Shown one piece after another: positions 1-6,612 of a stretch of 52,482 bases of DNA (within the stretch, counting starts at the first letter, position 1; each line of letters begins with the position of its first letter). A model generated the notes under the pieces. That model was not told the DNA's origin and searched no databases. It saw only the letters and a list, made by a program, of their open reading frames with translations. The position numbers and the translations under genes are program-made. The DNA lies in NCBI RefSeq assembly GCF_001517975.1, contig NZ_KQ950180.1:257647-310128 (forward strand), read 5' to 3'. Origin of the DNA: Thermobifida cellulosilytica TB100 (GTDB taxonomy: Bacteria; Actinomycetota; Actinomycetes; Streptosporangiales; Streptosporangiaceae).

Positions 1-1119
1 GACCTGGCGGTCACCGCGGTGGTGGCCGGGATCTCCTTCGCGTCCACCGTCTTTCCCGTGGCGGACGCCCCGGAGGGCCTGGCCGCGCTCGGGAGGCTGC
101 TGCCGTGGGGACTGCTGCTCATGGTGCTGGCGGTGGCGCCGCTGCTGTGGCTGAGCACGTTCCCGGTCCCCGTGGCCGTGGTGTCGGTGCTGGCCACCAC
201 GGCCTACTATCCGCTCGGCTACCCCGACAACCTCGTCATCGTCGCGGGTGCGGCGGCGCTGTTCAACGTGGTCTCGCTGGGGTACCGCCGCACCGGCTGG
301 CTGCTCGGGCTCGCCCAGTACCTCATCATCCACGTCGTCGAGACGGTGCACTTCGGCGCGCCCCGGCTGGGGTACGCGCTGGGCATGCTCGCCTGGGTGC
401 TCGTGGTGCTCGTCGGCGGCGAGGGGATCCGCAAGCACCGCGAGTACCGGGACATGGCGCGCAGGCACTCGGAGGAGGCCGAGCGCACCCGGGAGGAGGA
501 GGCGCGCCGCCGCGCCTCGGAGGAGCGCCTGAAGCTGGCCCGCGAGGTGCACGACGTGATCGCGCACCACATCTCCCTGATCAACGTGCAGGCGGGCAGC
601 GCCCTCTACCTGATCGACTCCCAGCCGGAGCGCGCGGCCGAGGCGCTGGCCGCGATCAAGCAGGCCAGCCAGGAGACCCTGCGGCAACTGCGTGCGATCC
701 TGGGGGTGCTGCGCGCGGTGGACGAGGAGGCGCCACGCTCCCCCGCCCCAGGGCTGGACCGGCTGGAGGAGCTGGCGGCCGGGGTGCGGGCCTCCGGGAT
801 CGGGGTGCGCCTGGAGGTCGTCGGCACGCCGCGGCAACTGGGCGCGGGGGTGGACGCGGCGGCCTACCGGATCGTGCAGGAGGCGCTGACCAACGTGGTG
901 CGGCACTCCGGAGCCGGTACGGTCACCGTGTCCGTCGGGTACGCCCCCGACGGGGTGTCCGTCCGGGTGTCCGACGACGGGCGGGGCTGCGCCGACGGGT
1001 TCGCCCCCGGCAACGGCATCGCCGGGATGCGGGACCGCGCCGAGGCGCTGGGCGGCGAGCTGACCGCCGCTCCCGCCCCGGGCGGCGGGTTCGCGGTGCG
1101 GGCCTGGCTGCCGGACTGA
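1..1119 (+). CDS. NarL-type sensor histidine kinase (5' end outside window)
   Basis: The frame is open from base 1, so the N-terminus lies upstream of the window. The visible part starts with several hydrophobic membrane segments (about the first 130 residues), then a charged coiled stretch and a HisKA_3 dimerisation motif, REVHDVIAHH, whose phospho-accepting His is encoded at 550-552. The C-terminal HATPase domain shows the N box (EALTNVVRHSG), a G box (DDGRGC) and GIAGMRDRAEALGG. Proteins of this family autophosphorylate and pass phosphate to a NarL/FixJ regulator; the next gene, 38 bases downstream, is exactly that. The signal sensed is unknown. The cydAB genes that follow make a respiratory or redox role plausible, but that is inference from position only. 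Confidence 0.93.
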   Translation, partial: DLAVTAVVAGISFASTVFPVADAPEGLAALGRLLPWGLLLMVLAVAPLLWLSTFPVPVAVVSVLATTAYYPLGYPDNLVIVAGAAALFNVVSLGYRRTGWLLGLAQYLIIHVVETVHFGAPRLGYALGMLAWVLVVLVGGEGIRKHREYRDMARRHSEEAERTREEEARRRASEERLKLAREVHDVIAHHISLINVQAGSALYLIDSQPERAAEALAAIKQASQETLRQLRAILGVLRAVDEEAPRSPAPGLDRLEELAAGVRASGIGVRLEVVGTPRQLGAGVDAAAYRIVQEALTNVVRHSGAGTVTVSVGYAPDGVSVRVSDDGRGCADGFAPGNGIAGMRDRAEALGGELTAAPAPGGGFAVRAWLPD

Positions 1120-1157
1120 CCGGCGGCCCCGTCGGTGTCCGAACTGTGGGGGAGACG

Positions 1158-1823
1158 ATGATCCGGGTACTTCTCGCCGACGACCAGGCGCTGGTCCGGG
1201 CCGGTTTCGGCGCCCTGCTCAACAGCGCCCCCGACATCGAGGTGGTGGCCGAGGCCGCGGACGGGGCCGAGGCGGTCCGCCTGGCCGCCGCGCAGCACCC
1301 CGACGTCGCGCTGCTCGACATCCGCATGCCGGTGATGGACGGGCTGACGGCGGCGGAGCGCATCCTCTCCCACCCCGGCCTGGAGTCGACCCGGGTGGTC
1401 ATCCTGACCACCTTCGACCTCGACGAGTACATCTTCGAGGCGCTGCGGCTGGGGGCCAGCGGGTTCCTGGTCAAGGACACCGAGCCGGAGGAGCTGCTGA
1501 ACGGGGTGCGGGTGGTGGCCCGGGGCGAGGCGCTGCTGTCGCCGAACGTCACCCGCCGCATCATCGCCGAGTACGCGGGGCGTCCGCGCCGCCCCGACCC
1601 GGCGAAGCTGCTGGGCGAGCTGACCGCCCGGGAGCGCGAGGTGGTGGCCCTGGTCGGGGAGGGGCTGTCCAACGAGGAGATCGCAGCACGGCTGGTGCTG
1701 AGCCCGGCGACGGTCAAGACCCACGTCAGCCGGGCGATGGTGAAACTGCGGCTGCGCGACCGGGCGCAGTTGGTGGTCCTCGCCTACGAGACAGGGCTGG
1801 TGACCCCGGGGTGGATGCGCTGA
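1158..1823 (+). CDS. NarL/FixJ-family response regulator
   Basis: A 221-residue two-domain regulator. The receiver domain holds the phospho-acceptor Asp54 in LLDIRMPVMDG, acidic residues near the N-terminus (LLADDQ) and the conserved Lys in LVKDTEPEE. The C-terminal LuxR/GerE helix-turn-helix reads LTAREREVVALVGEGLSNEEIAARL with the recognition helix near SPATVKTHVSRAMVKL. ATG at 1158 follows GGGGGAGACG, a good ribosome site. It is the cognate partner of the kinase just upstream. An inverted repeat of TACTCCC half-sites lies 37 bases after its stop and before cydA (see regulatory entry); it may be its own target. Confidence 0.95.
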   Translation: MIRVLLADDQALVRAGFGALLNSAPDIEVVAEAADGAEAVRLAAAQHPDVALLDIRMPVMDGLTAAERILSHPGLESTRVVILTTFDLDEYIFEALRLGASGFLVKDTEPEELLNGVRVVARGEALLSPNVTRRIIAEYAGRPRRPDPAKLLGELTAREREVVALVGEGLSNEEIAARLVLSPATVKTHVSRAMVKLRLRDRAQLVVLAYETGLVTPGWMR

Positions 1824-1859
1824 GCGGCCCGTCGGGGAGATCCCCGAGGGGGTTCGGAG

Positions 1860-1883
1860 TACTCCCGTAGTCCCCGGGGAGTA
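1860..1883. promoter_or_regulatory. Inverted TACTCCC repeat upstream of cydA, possible NarL-type operator
   Basis: TACTCCC at 1860-1866 and GGGAGTA at 1877-1883 form perfect 7-base arms with a 10-base spacer. The arm resembles the NarL heptamer (TACYYMT) except at the last base. It sits between a NarL-type regulator gene and cydA. Binding is inferred, not shown; the GC-rich hairpin could instead be a partial terminator of the two-component operon. Confidence 0.3.
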
Positions 1884-2014
1884 GCCGCCGCGCCCCGTGC
1901 ACCCCCGTCGGCGTAGTGGAAACGCCTTCTCGCAGACGATGCGCCCACTCCCCTCGGCCGGGGAGCATCGTCGTTGTCCCCCGCTGACGGTCCGGTCGAG
2001 GAGTCTGCCTTCCC

Positions 2015-3256
2015 ATGTTCGACGATCCGCTGCTGTGGGCGCGGTTGCAGTTCGCGCTGACCGCGGGCATCCACTACACCTTCGTCGCCCTCACCCTGGG
2101 CATGGCCGCGCTGATCCTGGTCTCCCAGTTCAGCGCGGTGCTGCGGGGGGACGCGGCGCGTCTGGCCGCGGTGCGGTTCTGGGGCGGCCTCTACGTCGTC
2201 AACTACGGCATGGGGGTGCTGTCCGGCCTGGTGATGGAGTTGCAGTTGGCGCTGAACTGGAACGGGCTGAACGAGGTGTTCGGCCACGTGGTCAGCGCCC
2301 CGCTGGCGGTGGAGACGGTGGCCGCGTTCTTCGCCGAGTCCACCTTCCTGGGCCTGTGGATCTTCGGCTGGGACCGCATGAACCGGTGGCTGCACCTGGC
2401 CTGTTTCGGTGTGGTGACGCTGACCGCCTACCTGTCGGCGTTCTGGGTGCTGGTCTCCAACGGCTTCCTGAAGAACCCGGTGGGGTTCGAGATGCGCGGC
2501 GGCGTGGCGGTGCTCACCGACCCGGTCGCCCTGGTCACCAACCCGTCGGCGCTGCTGGCCTTCGGCCACGTGGCGACCAGCACGCTGCTGGTGGGCGGCC
2601 TGGTGACGGCCGGGGTCAGCGCCTACCACCTGCGCCGCGGCAGCGACCCGGAGGGGATGTTCCGGCGGGGCGTGCGGCGGGGCGTGCTGGCGGCCTCGGT
2701 CGCGCTGCTGCCGACCGCGGCGGCGGGCGGCGCCCAGTACCCGCTGCTGTTCGACCCGCCGGCGAGCAGCGGCACGACGCTGGACGCGGCCGAGATCGAA
2801 CGGATCGAGGCGGCCGGGTCCGGGCTGGTGCGCGTGCTCGCCGAGACCGGCAACGCCGTGATGGCCCTGGTCTGGACGGTGTTCTTCCTCGTCCTGCCCC
2901 TGGCGCTGCTGGCCTGGCCGCTGCGCGGGCTGGACCGCTGGCGCTGGCTGCAATGGCTGATGCCGGTCCTTCCCGTGCTGGCCCTGCTGGCGGGGGTGGG
3001 CGGCTGGGTCTACCGGGAGCTGAACCGCCAGCCGTGGACGGTGCGGCACCACCTGACCACCGCGCAGGCGGTGACCGAGCTCTCCCCGGGGCTGGCGCTG
3101 CTGTCGTTCGTACTGTTCACCGGGGTGTTCGTGGTCCTGGCCGGGATCACCGGGTGGCTCCTGGTGCGGTTCGCCCGCCGCGGTCCCGCGGGCGGTCCGC
3201 TGGCTCCGGCGCCGCCGCCGGACAGCGGTGCGGCCGTCCCGGTCCACAGCTACTAG
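2015..3256 (+). CDS. cydA: Cytochrome bd ubiquinol/menaquinol oxidase subunit I
   Basis: Catalytic subunit of the copper-free terminal oxidase that oxidises quinol and reduces O2 to water in the cytoplasmic membrane. The 413-residue protein is polytopic. Haem ligands expected from E. coli CydA are present: His20 in GIHYTF, His185 in FGHVATS and Met283 in NAVMALVW. The proton-channel glutamates correspond to Glu100 and Glu108. The protein is short because the periplasmic Q-loop is small, the form common in actinobacteria. The usual GRQPW signature before the last helices reads NRQPW (337-341). ATG 2015 gives the canonical N-terminus. cydB follows after 22 bases. No cydCD genes are in the window. 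Confidence 0.95.
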   Translation: MFDDPLLWARLQFALTAGIHYTFVALTLGMAALILVSQFSAVLRGDAARLAAVRFWGGLYVVNYGMGVLSGLVMELQLALNWNGLNEVFGHVVSAPLAVETVAAFFAESTFLGLWIFGWDRMNRWLHLACFGVVTLTAYLSAFWVLVSNGFLKNPVGFEMRGGVAVLTDPVALVTNPSALLAFGHVATSTLLVGGLVTAGVSAYHLRRGSDPEGMFRRGVRRGVLAASVALLPTAAAGGAQYPLLFDPPASSGTTLDAAEIERIEAAGSGLVRVLAETGNAVMALVWTVFFLVLPLALLAWPLRGLDRWRWLQWLMPVLPVLALLAGVGGWVYRELNRQPWTVRHHLTTAQAVTELSPGLALLSFVLFTGVFVVLAGITGWLLVRFARRGPAGGPLAPAPPPDSGAAVPVHSY

Positions 3257-3278
3257 CCGTCGTCCTCGGAGTGCTGTC

Positions 3279-4205
3279 GTGGAACTTGTTGCCGTGGTCC
3301 TTCTCGTCGGCCTGCTGGCGGGCTACTCCGTCCTGGCCGGGTGCGACATCGGGTTGGGCATGCTGTCGCCGTACGTGGCGCGCACCCCCGAGGAGCGCCG
3401 CCGGGTGGTCTCCGCCGCCGCCCCCTACTTCCTGGGGAGCGAGGTGTGGCTGGTGGCCGCCGTCGGCGTGACGGCGGGCCTGTTCCCGCAGATCGAGGGC
3501 GAGGTGGTGGCCGGGCAGTGGCCCCTGTTCGTCCTGCTGCTGGCCGGATGGCTGGTGCGCGACGCCGGGCTGTGGCTGCGCGGGCGGGTGGCCGCGGCGG
3601 CCTGGCACGCGGTCTGGGACACGGCCGTCGTGGCGGGCAGTTGGGCGGTCGCACTGGCCTGGGGGCTGGTGCTGGCCGCGCTGCTGGGCGGCGGGGCGCT
3701 GCCCCTGCTGTTCACACCGCTGTGCGTGGCGGCGGTGGCGCTGCTGTTCCTGCTGCGGGGGGCGGCGTTCGGCGCGGAGCGCCTGGTGCCGGTGGCCGGC
3801 CGTACCGGTGCGGAGTCGGCGGAGGCGGCGGCCCGCGCCACGCGGGTGCTGGCGCGGGCCGGGCTGGTCGTGCTGCCGGTCGCGGCGGCCGCGGCCTGGC
3901 TGGACGGCGGGGTGCGGGCCGGTGCGCCCGCCCTCGCCGTGGCCGCCGCGGTGACGGCCGTGCTGGCGGTGACCGCGGGGGTGTCGGGTCCGCGCTGGTC
4001 GCGGCCGACGTCGGCGGCGGCGATGGCGTCGCTGCCGGTGCTGGCCGCGGTCGGGGGGCAGGTGTCGGCGGCCGTGGCCGATCCGCGCTCCCTGGTGCTG
4101 GTGGCGGTCGCGACGGCGCCCATGGTCCCCGTCCTGGCGGTGGGCCAGGTGTGGCTGTACCGGATGGTGCGCCGCCCGGCCCCCGAGTCCGGGTTCTTCG
4201 CCTGA
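3279..4205 (+). CDS. cydB: Cytochrome bd oxidase subunit II
   Basis: Structural subunit that pairs with CydA. About 308 residues, highly hydrophobic, with the family opening VELVAVVLLVGLLAGYSVL followed by GCDIGLGMLSPYVART, matching the conserved D-x-G-x-G-x-L start of CydB. I chose GTG 3279 because GGAG lies eight bases upstream and the N-terminus then matches the family; an upstream in-frame start at 3228 would overlap cydA and add a charged tail. Shorter and more divergent than proteobacterial CydB, as is normal in actinobacteria. Cotranscribed with cydA (22-base gap). Confidence 0.92.
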   Translation: MELVAVVLLVGLLAGYSVLAGCDIGLGMLSPYVARTPEERRRVVSAAAPYFLGSEVWLVAAVGVTAGLFPQIEGEVVAGQWPLFVLLLAGWLVRDAGLWLRGRVAAAAWHAVWDTAVVAGSWAVALAWGLVLAALLGGGALPLLFTPLCVAAVALLFLLRGAAFGAERLVPVAGRTGAESAEAAARATRVLARAGLVVLPVAAAAAWLDGGVRAGAPALAVAAAVTAVLAVTAGVSGPRWSRPTSAAAMASLPVLAAVGGQVSAAVADPRSLVLVAVATAPMVPVLAVGQVWLYRMVRRPAPESGFFA

Positions 4206-4368
4206 GCGGCGGCGAGGGCTGCGCCTGCGCCCCGCTTCTCAAACCCGTCTTGCGGTGTTTTGCCGGAACCGGCCACCCCGGTTGGCGCGGCGCGGTACCG
4301 GGGAAGGCTTGGGGGCGACGACGATTCCCCGGTGCCGCGAGGCTGTGGCCGGGTGCGGAGGAGGGACC

Positions 4369-4473
4369 ATGCTTCACATCGAGACCGAGATGCGCGGCGG
4401 CTGCAACTGCGGCTCCAACTGCGGGTGCGGCTGCCAGAACGGCGGCTCCTGCTCCTGTGGCGGCAACTGCTGA
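4369..4473 (+). CDS. Cysteine-rich 34-residue metallothionein-like peptide
   Basis: ATG 4369 is preceded by a strong GGAGGAGGG site, and the frame ends at 4473. The peptide begins MLHIETEMRGG and then carries eight cysteines (positions 12, 14, 18, 20, 22, 28, 30, 34) in C-x-C and C-x3-C spacings embedded in Gly/Asn/Ser. There is no signal peptide and no modification enzyme next to it. The composition is that of a small metal-thiolate peptide (metallothionein-like, compare the copper-binding MymT of mycobacteria), but sequence similarity to a named family was not established. It lies 163 bases after cydB and ends 36 bases before a strong terminator hairpin, so it may be the last gene of the cyd transcript or an independent unit. 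Confidence 0.7.
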   Translation: MLHIETEMRGGCNCGSNCGCGCQNGGSCSCGGNC

Positions 4474-4508
4474 CCGCACACAGCGGGTTTCTCTGCCGCA
4501 GTCCGACG

Positions 4509-4538
4509 CGGGCCGTCCCATCCCCCCGGGACGGCCCG
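4509..4538. terminator. Hairpin between Cys-rich peptide gene and fkbM-type gene
   Basis: Perfect 11-base arms CGGGCCGTCCC (4509-4519) and GGGACGGCCCG (4528-4538) with an 8-base loop, between two convergent genes. There is no U-tract, as is common for high-GC actinobacteria. It probably stops transcription from both sides. Confidence 0.8.
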
Positions 4539-5558
4539 TCATCCTGTCGGGCGCGGGTCCGCGGCACGGGGCCGGGCGTACTGCCCGGCGGCCTCCGCCA
4601 CCTCGATACCGAGCGCGGTGAGCTCACCGGGGGTGCGGGTGGTCAGGAACCAGTCGCGGAACCGCGGGTGCGGCACGAGGCGGGAGGCCGCCGCCAGCGC
4701 CCGGTCGCCGACGAGGTGGCAGCGGTAGCCGTACGGTTCCAGCAGGGAGCGCAGCCGCTCGGCGTCGGCGTCGGGCAGCACCTCGCAGAGGATGTCGGGG
4801 CGGTGCTCGGCGAGGAACTTCTGGCCGTGTTCGAACACCTCGGCCTCGGTCCCCTCCACGTCGACCTTGAGCAGCACGCCCCTGCCCTGGGGAATCCGGT
4901 CGGCGAGGGAGTCCAGGGCGACGGTCTCGACCGGCACCCCGTCGGGGAAACCGAGCCGGCTGGAGTAGAAGCACGGCAGCGCCGAGTCCGCCGTCCGCGC
5001 GGGCATCATGAGGGTGACCGAGGGGTCGCCGACACCGGTGTGGTGGAGGGTGACCCGGTGCAGGACGCGGTTGCGCACGCAGTTGTCGACCAGGGCCTGG
5101 TACACCTCGGGCACGATCTCGAAGGCGTGCGCCCGCAGCGCGGGGTTGACCGCGGTGCCGACCAGGGTGAACAGCCCGGTGTAGGCGCCGATGTCGAGCA
5201 GGGTGGCCGCGTGGCGGGCCGCCGCGGCGAAGACGCGCACCGCGAGGTCGTCGGCGGGCTGGGGGCGGCGGCCTCCGCCCCAGTACAGCTCCTTGGCGAT
5301 GACGCAGCGGGCGGGGTCGCCCATCACGTACTCGACGCCGTCGACGCGGCCGGTGACCTCGCGGAGCGCGGCGGGCGCGGGGAGCCGTCCGGTGGCGCGC
5401 ACCCCGGGGGCCAGGACGCGCACCGCCGCGCGCATCGCCAGGTGCGGCACCCGCCATCCCAGGACCCGCTTGACGTGTTTCTTCGCTCCGTACCAGCGGT
5501 GTCGGCGGCAGGCGGCGCTGCGGCGGTAGTCGGCCACCGCGGACTGTGTTGGCGGCAT
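4539..5558 (-). CDS. FkbM-family SAM-dependent methyltransferase
   Basis: A 339-residue protein with the Methyltransf_21/FkbM fold. The SAM-binding motif I is LLDIGAYTGLFTLVG near residue 140, followed by the acidic AFEIVPEVYQAL strand, and the family signature LLKVDVEGTEAEVFEHG lies around residue 235. Enzymes of this family O-methylate sugars, polyketides or peptides. No glycan or natural-product genes are adjacent, so the substrate cannot be guessed. The N-terminal ~60 basic residues (many Arg/His) precede the domain. The gene is monocistronic, with its own upstream region of about 220 bases. Confidence 0.9.
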   Translation of the reverse strand: MPPTQSAVADYRRSAACRRHRWYGAKKHVKRVLGWRVPHLAMRAAVRVLAPGVRATGRLPAPAALREVTGRVDGVEYVMGDPARCVIAKELYWGGGRRPQPADDLAVRVFAAAARHAATLLDIGAYTGLFTLVGTAVNPALRAHAFEIVPEVYQALVDNCVRNRVLHRVTLHHTGVGDPSVTLMMPARTADSALPCFYSSRLGFPDGVPVETVALDSLADRIPQGRGVLLKVDVEGTEAEVFEHGQKFLAEHRPDILCEVLPDADAERLRSLLEPYGYRCHLVGDRALAAASRLVPHPRFRDWFLTTRTPGELTALGIEVAEAAGQYARPRAADPRPTG

Positions 5559-5667
5559 CTCACCTTCCCGGCCTCTGTGCCCGTCCTGTCTGCGGGCCCG
5601 CTCCCCGGCCGTCGGCGCCCGTGCGGGCCGGTACCGCCGAAGGCGTGCGGGAGCTCGAACCAGACCC

Positions 5668-5696
5668 CTATGACATTACCCCAAGCAACCGGTCAA
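5668..5696 (-). promoter_or_regulatory. Candidate promoter of the FkbM methyltransferase gene
   Basis: Read on the minus strand: TTGACC (5696-5691), 17 bases, then TCATAG (5673-5668). The -35 is close to consensus and the spacing ideal; the -10 is weak. It lies about 110 bases before the start codon. Confidence 0.3.
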
Positions 5697-5779
5697 ACAC
5701 TCTCAGCAGTGGAACGTGTGGCCGGGGCCGCCGCGGCTGGCGGGGCGCCTCTGCGGCGCGGGCGCCCCGTGGGAGCCGG

Positions 5780-6072
5780 TCAGAGGGTGAACTGCACCGC
5801 GGCGCGGTCGGCCAGCATCGGCCTGATGACCGCCAGCACCGCCTGGTGGTCGGGATGCTCCTGGTAGGCGCGGAAGCCCTCCTCCCCCTCGACGTCGGCG
5901 ACCACGGCGAAGTCGTGGTTGCCCGCCGCGATGCCCAGGTCTGCGCCGAAGGAGTAGCTCTTCAGCTCCGGAATCGCCTCGGGCAGCCTGCCCAGCATGG
6001 CCGCCACGCGCTCGACCTGTTCGGGGTGACGCCTTCGTTCCAGCGGAACAGTGCGATGTGCCGAATTCCCAT
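5780..6072 (-). pseudogene. Dabb (A/B barrel) family protein, apparently frameshifted
   Basis: The minus-strand frame from ATG 6072 reads MGIRHIALFRWNEGVTP, the typical beginning of a stress-responsive dimeric alpha/beta-barrel (Dabb) protein. It then loses frame at about 6022. One base later, in another frame, the homology resumes as EQVERVAAMLGRLPEA and runs to DHQAVLAVIRPMLADRAAVQFTL at 5780. Adding a single C on the plus strand between 6022 and 6023 restores a continuous protein of about 97 residues, the usual family length. Either a true one-base deletion or a sequencing error. Family members are small ferredoxin-like dimers, some acting on polyketides or in stress; the role here is unknown. 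Confidence 0.75.
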
Positions 6073-6129
6073 GGTGAGAAACCTAGTACACCGGCTGCCG
6101 GGAGCTCCCCGTCCGCCGGGCCGCGGCGG

Positions 6130-6393
6130 TCAGCCGATCCGGGTGGCGAGCAGGTAGGCGTCCGGCGTCTCGGGGGTCACGATGTCGTCGACCCGCCACA
6201 CCTGGTCGCCCACCATGAACGTCTCGCCGATCCGCACCTCCAGCAGGCCCTGCCACTCGGCGGGGCCGCCGAGTCTGGCCACGGGTCTGCCCTCCTCGTC
6301 GATCCAGAATCTCCCTCCTCCGACCGGCCCGTTGGCGAACCGGTCGTTGCGGCCGTAGGTGATCTTCTCCTGTGTACCGACTTCGTGAGTCAC
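6130..6393 (-). CDS. Small hypothetical protein (87 aa)
   Basis: GTG start at 6393, 87 residues, no recognisable catalytic motif, signal peptide or membrane segment. The sequence alternates short beta-prone stretches (RFWIDEEGRPVARLGG, GLLEVRIGETFMVGDQVWRVDDIV), suggesting a compact all-beta domain of the kind found in many small actinobacterial conserved proteins. Codon use (high third-position GC) supports that it is real. It lies 57 bases from the Dabb-type gene on the same strand and may be cotranscribed with it. I do not assign a function. Confidence 0.6.
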   Translation of the reverse strand: MTHEVGTQEKITYGRNDRFANGPVGGGRFWIDEEGRPVARLGGPAEWQGLLEVRIGETFMVGDQVWRVDDIVTPETPDAYLLATRIG

Positions 6394-6549
6394 AGCGGGT
6401 TTTCCACTTCCAGAGGGTCAACGGTCCTGAACAAGACGCATACGGAAAGCGCGTGGTTGTCCCGCGTCCCGGCAGCGGCCCGCAGCCCCGGCCGCCTCTC
6501 GGGACCCCCGCCGCCCGACGGGCGCACAACGTCCGTCCCCGACACGACA

Positions 6550-6585
6550 GTGCGGGTCCGCGGCGCAGGAGCCGCGGACCCGCAC
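6550..6585. terminator. Terminator downstream of secA2
   Basis: Perfect 15-base arms GTGCGGGTCCGCGGC (6550-6564) and GCCGCGGACCCGCAC (6571-6585), 6-base loop, starting 28 bases after the secA2 stop on the minus strand. No U-tract. Confidence 0.8.
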
Positions 6586-6612
6586 CGGGTCGGGCAGGGG
6601 CGGTCGGCGGGG

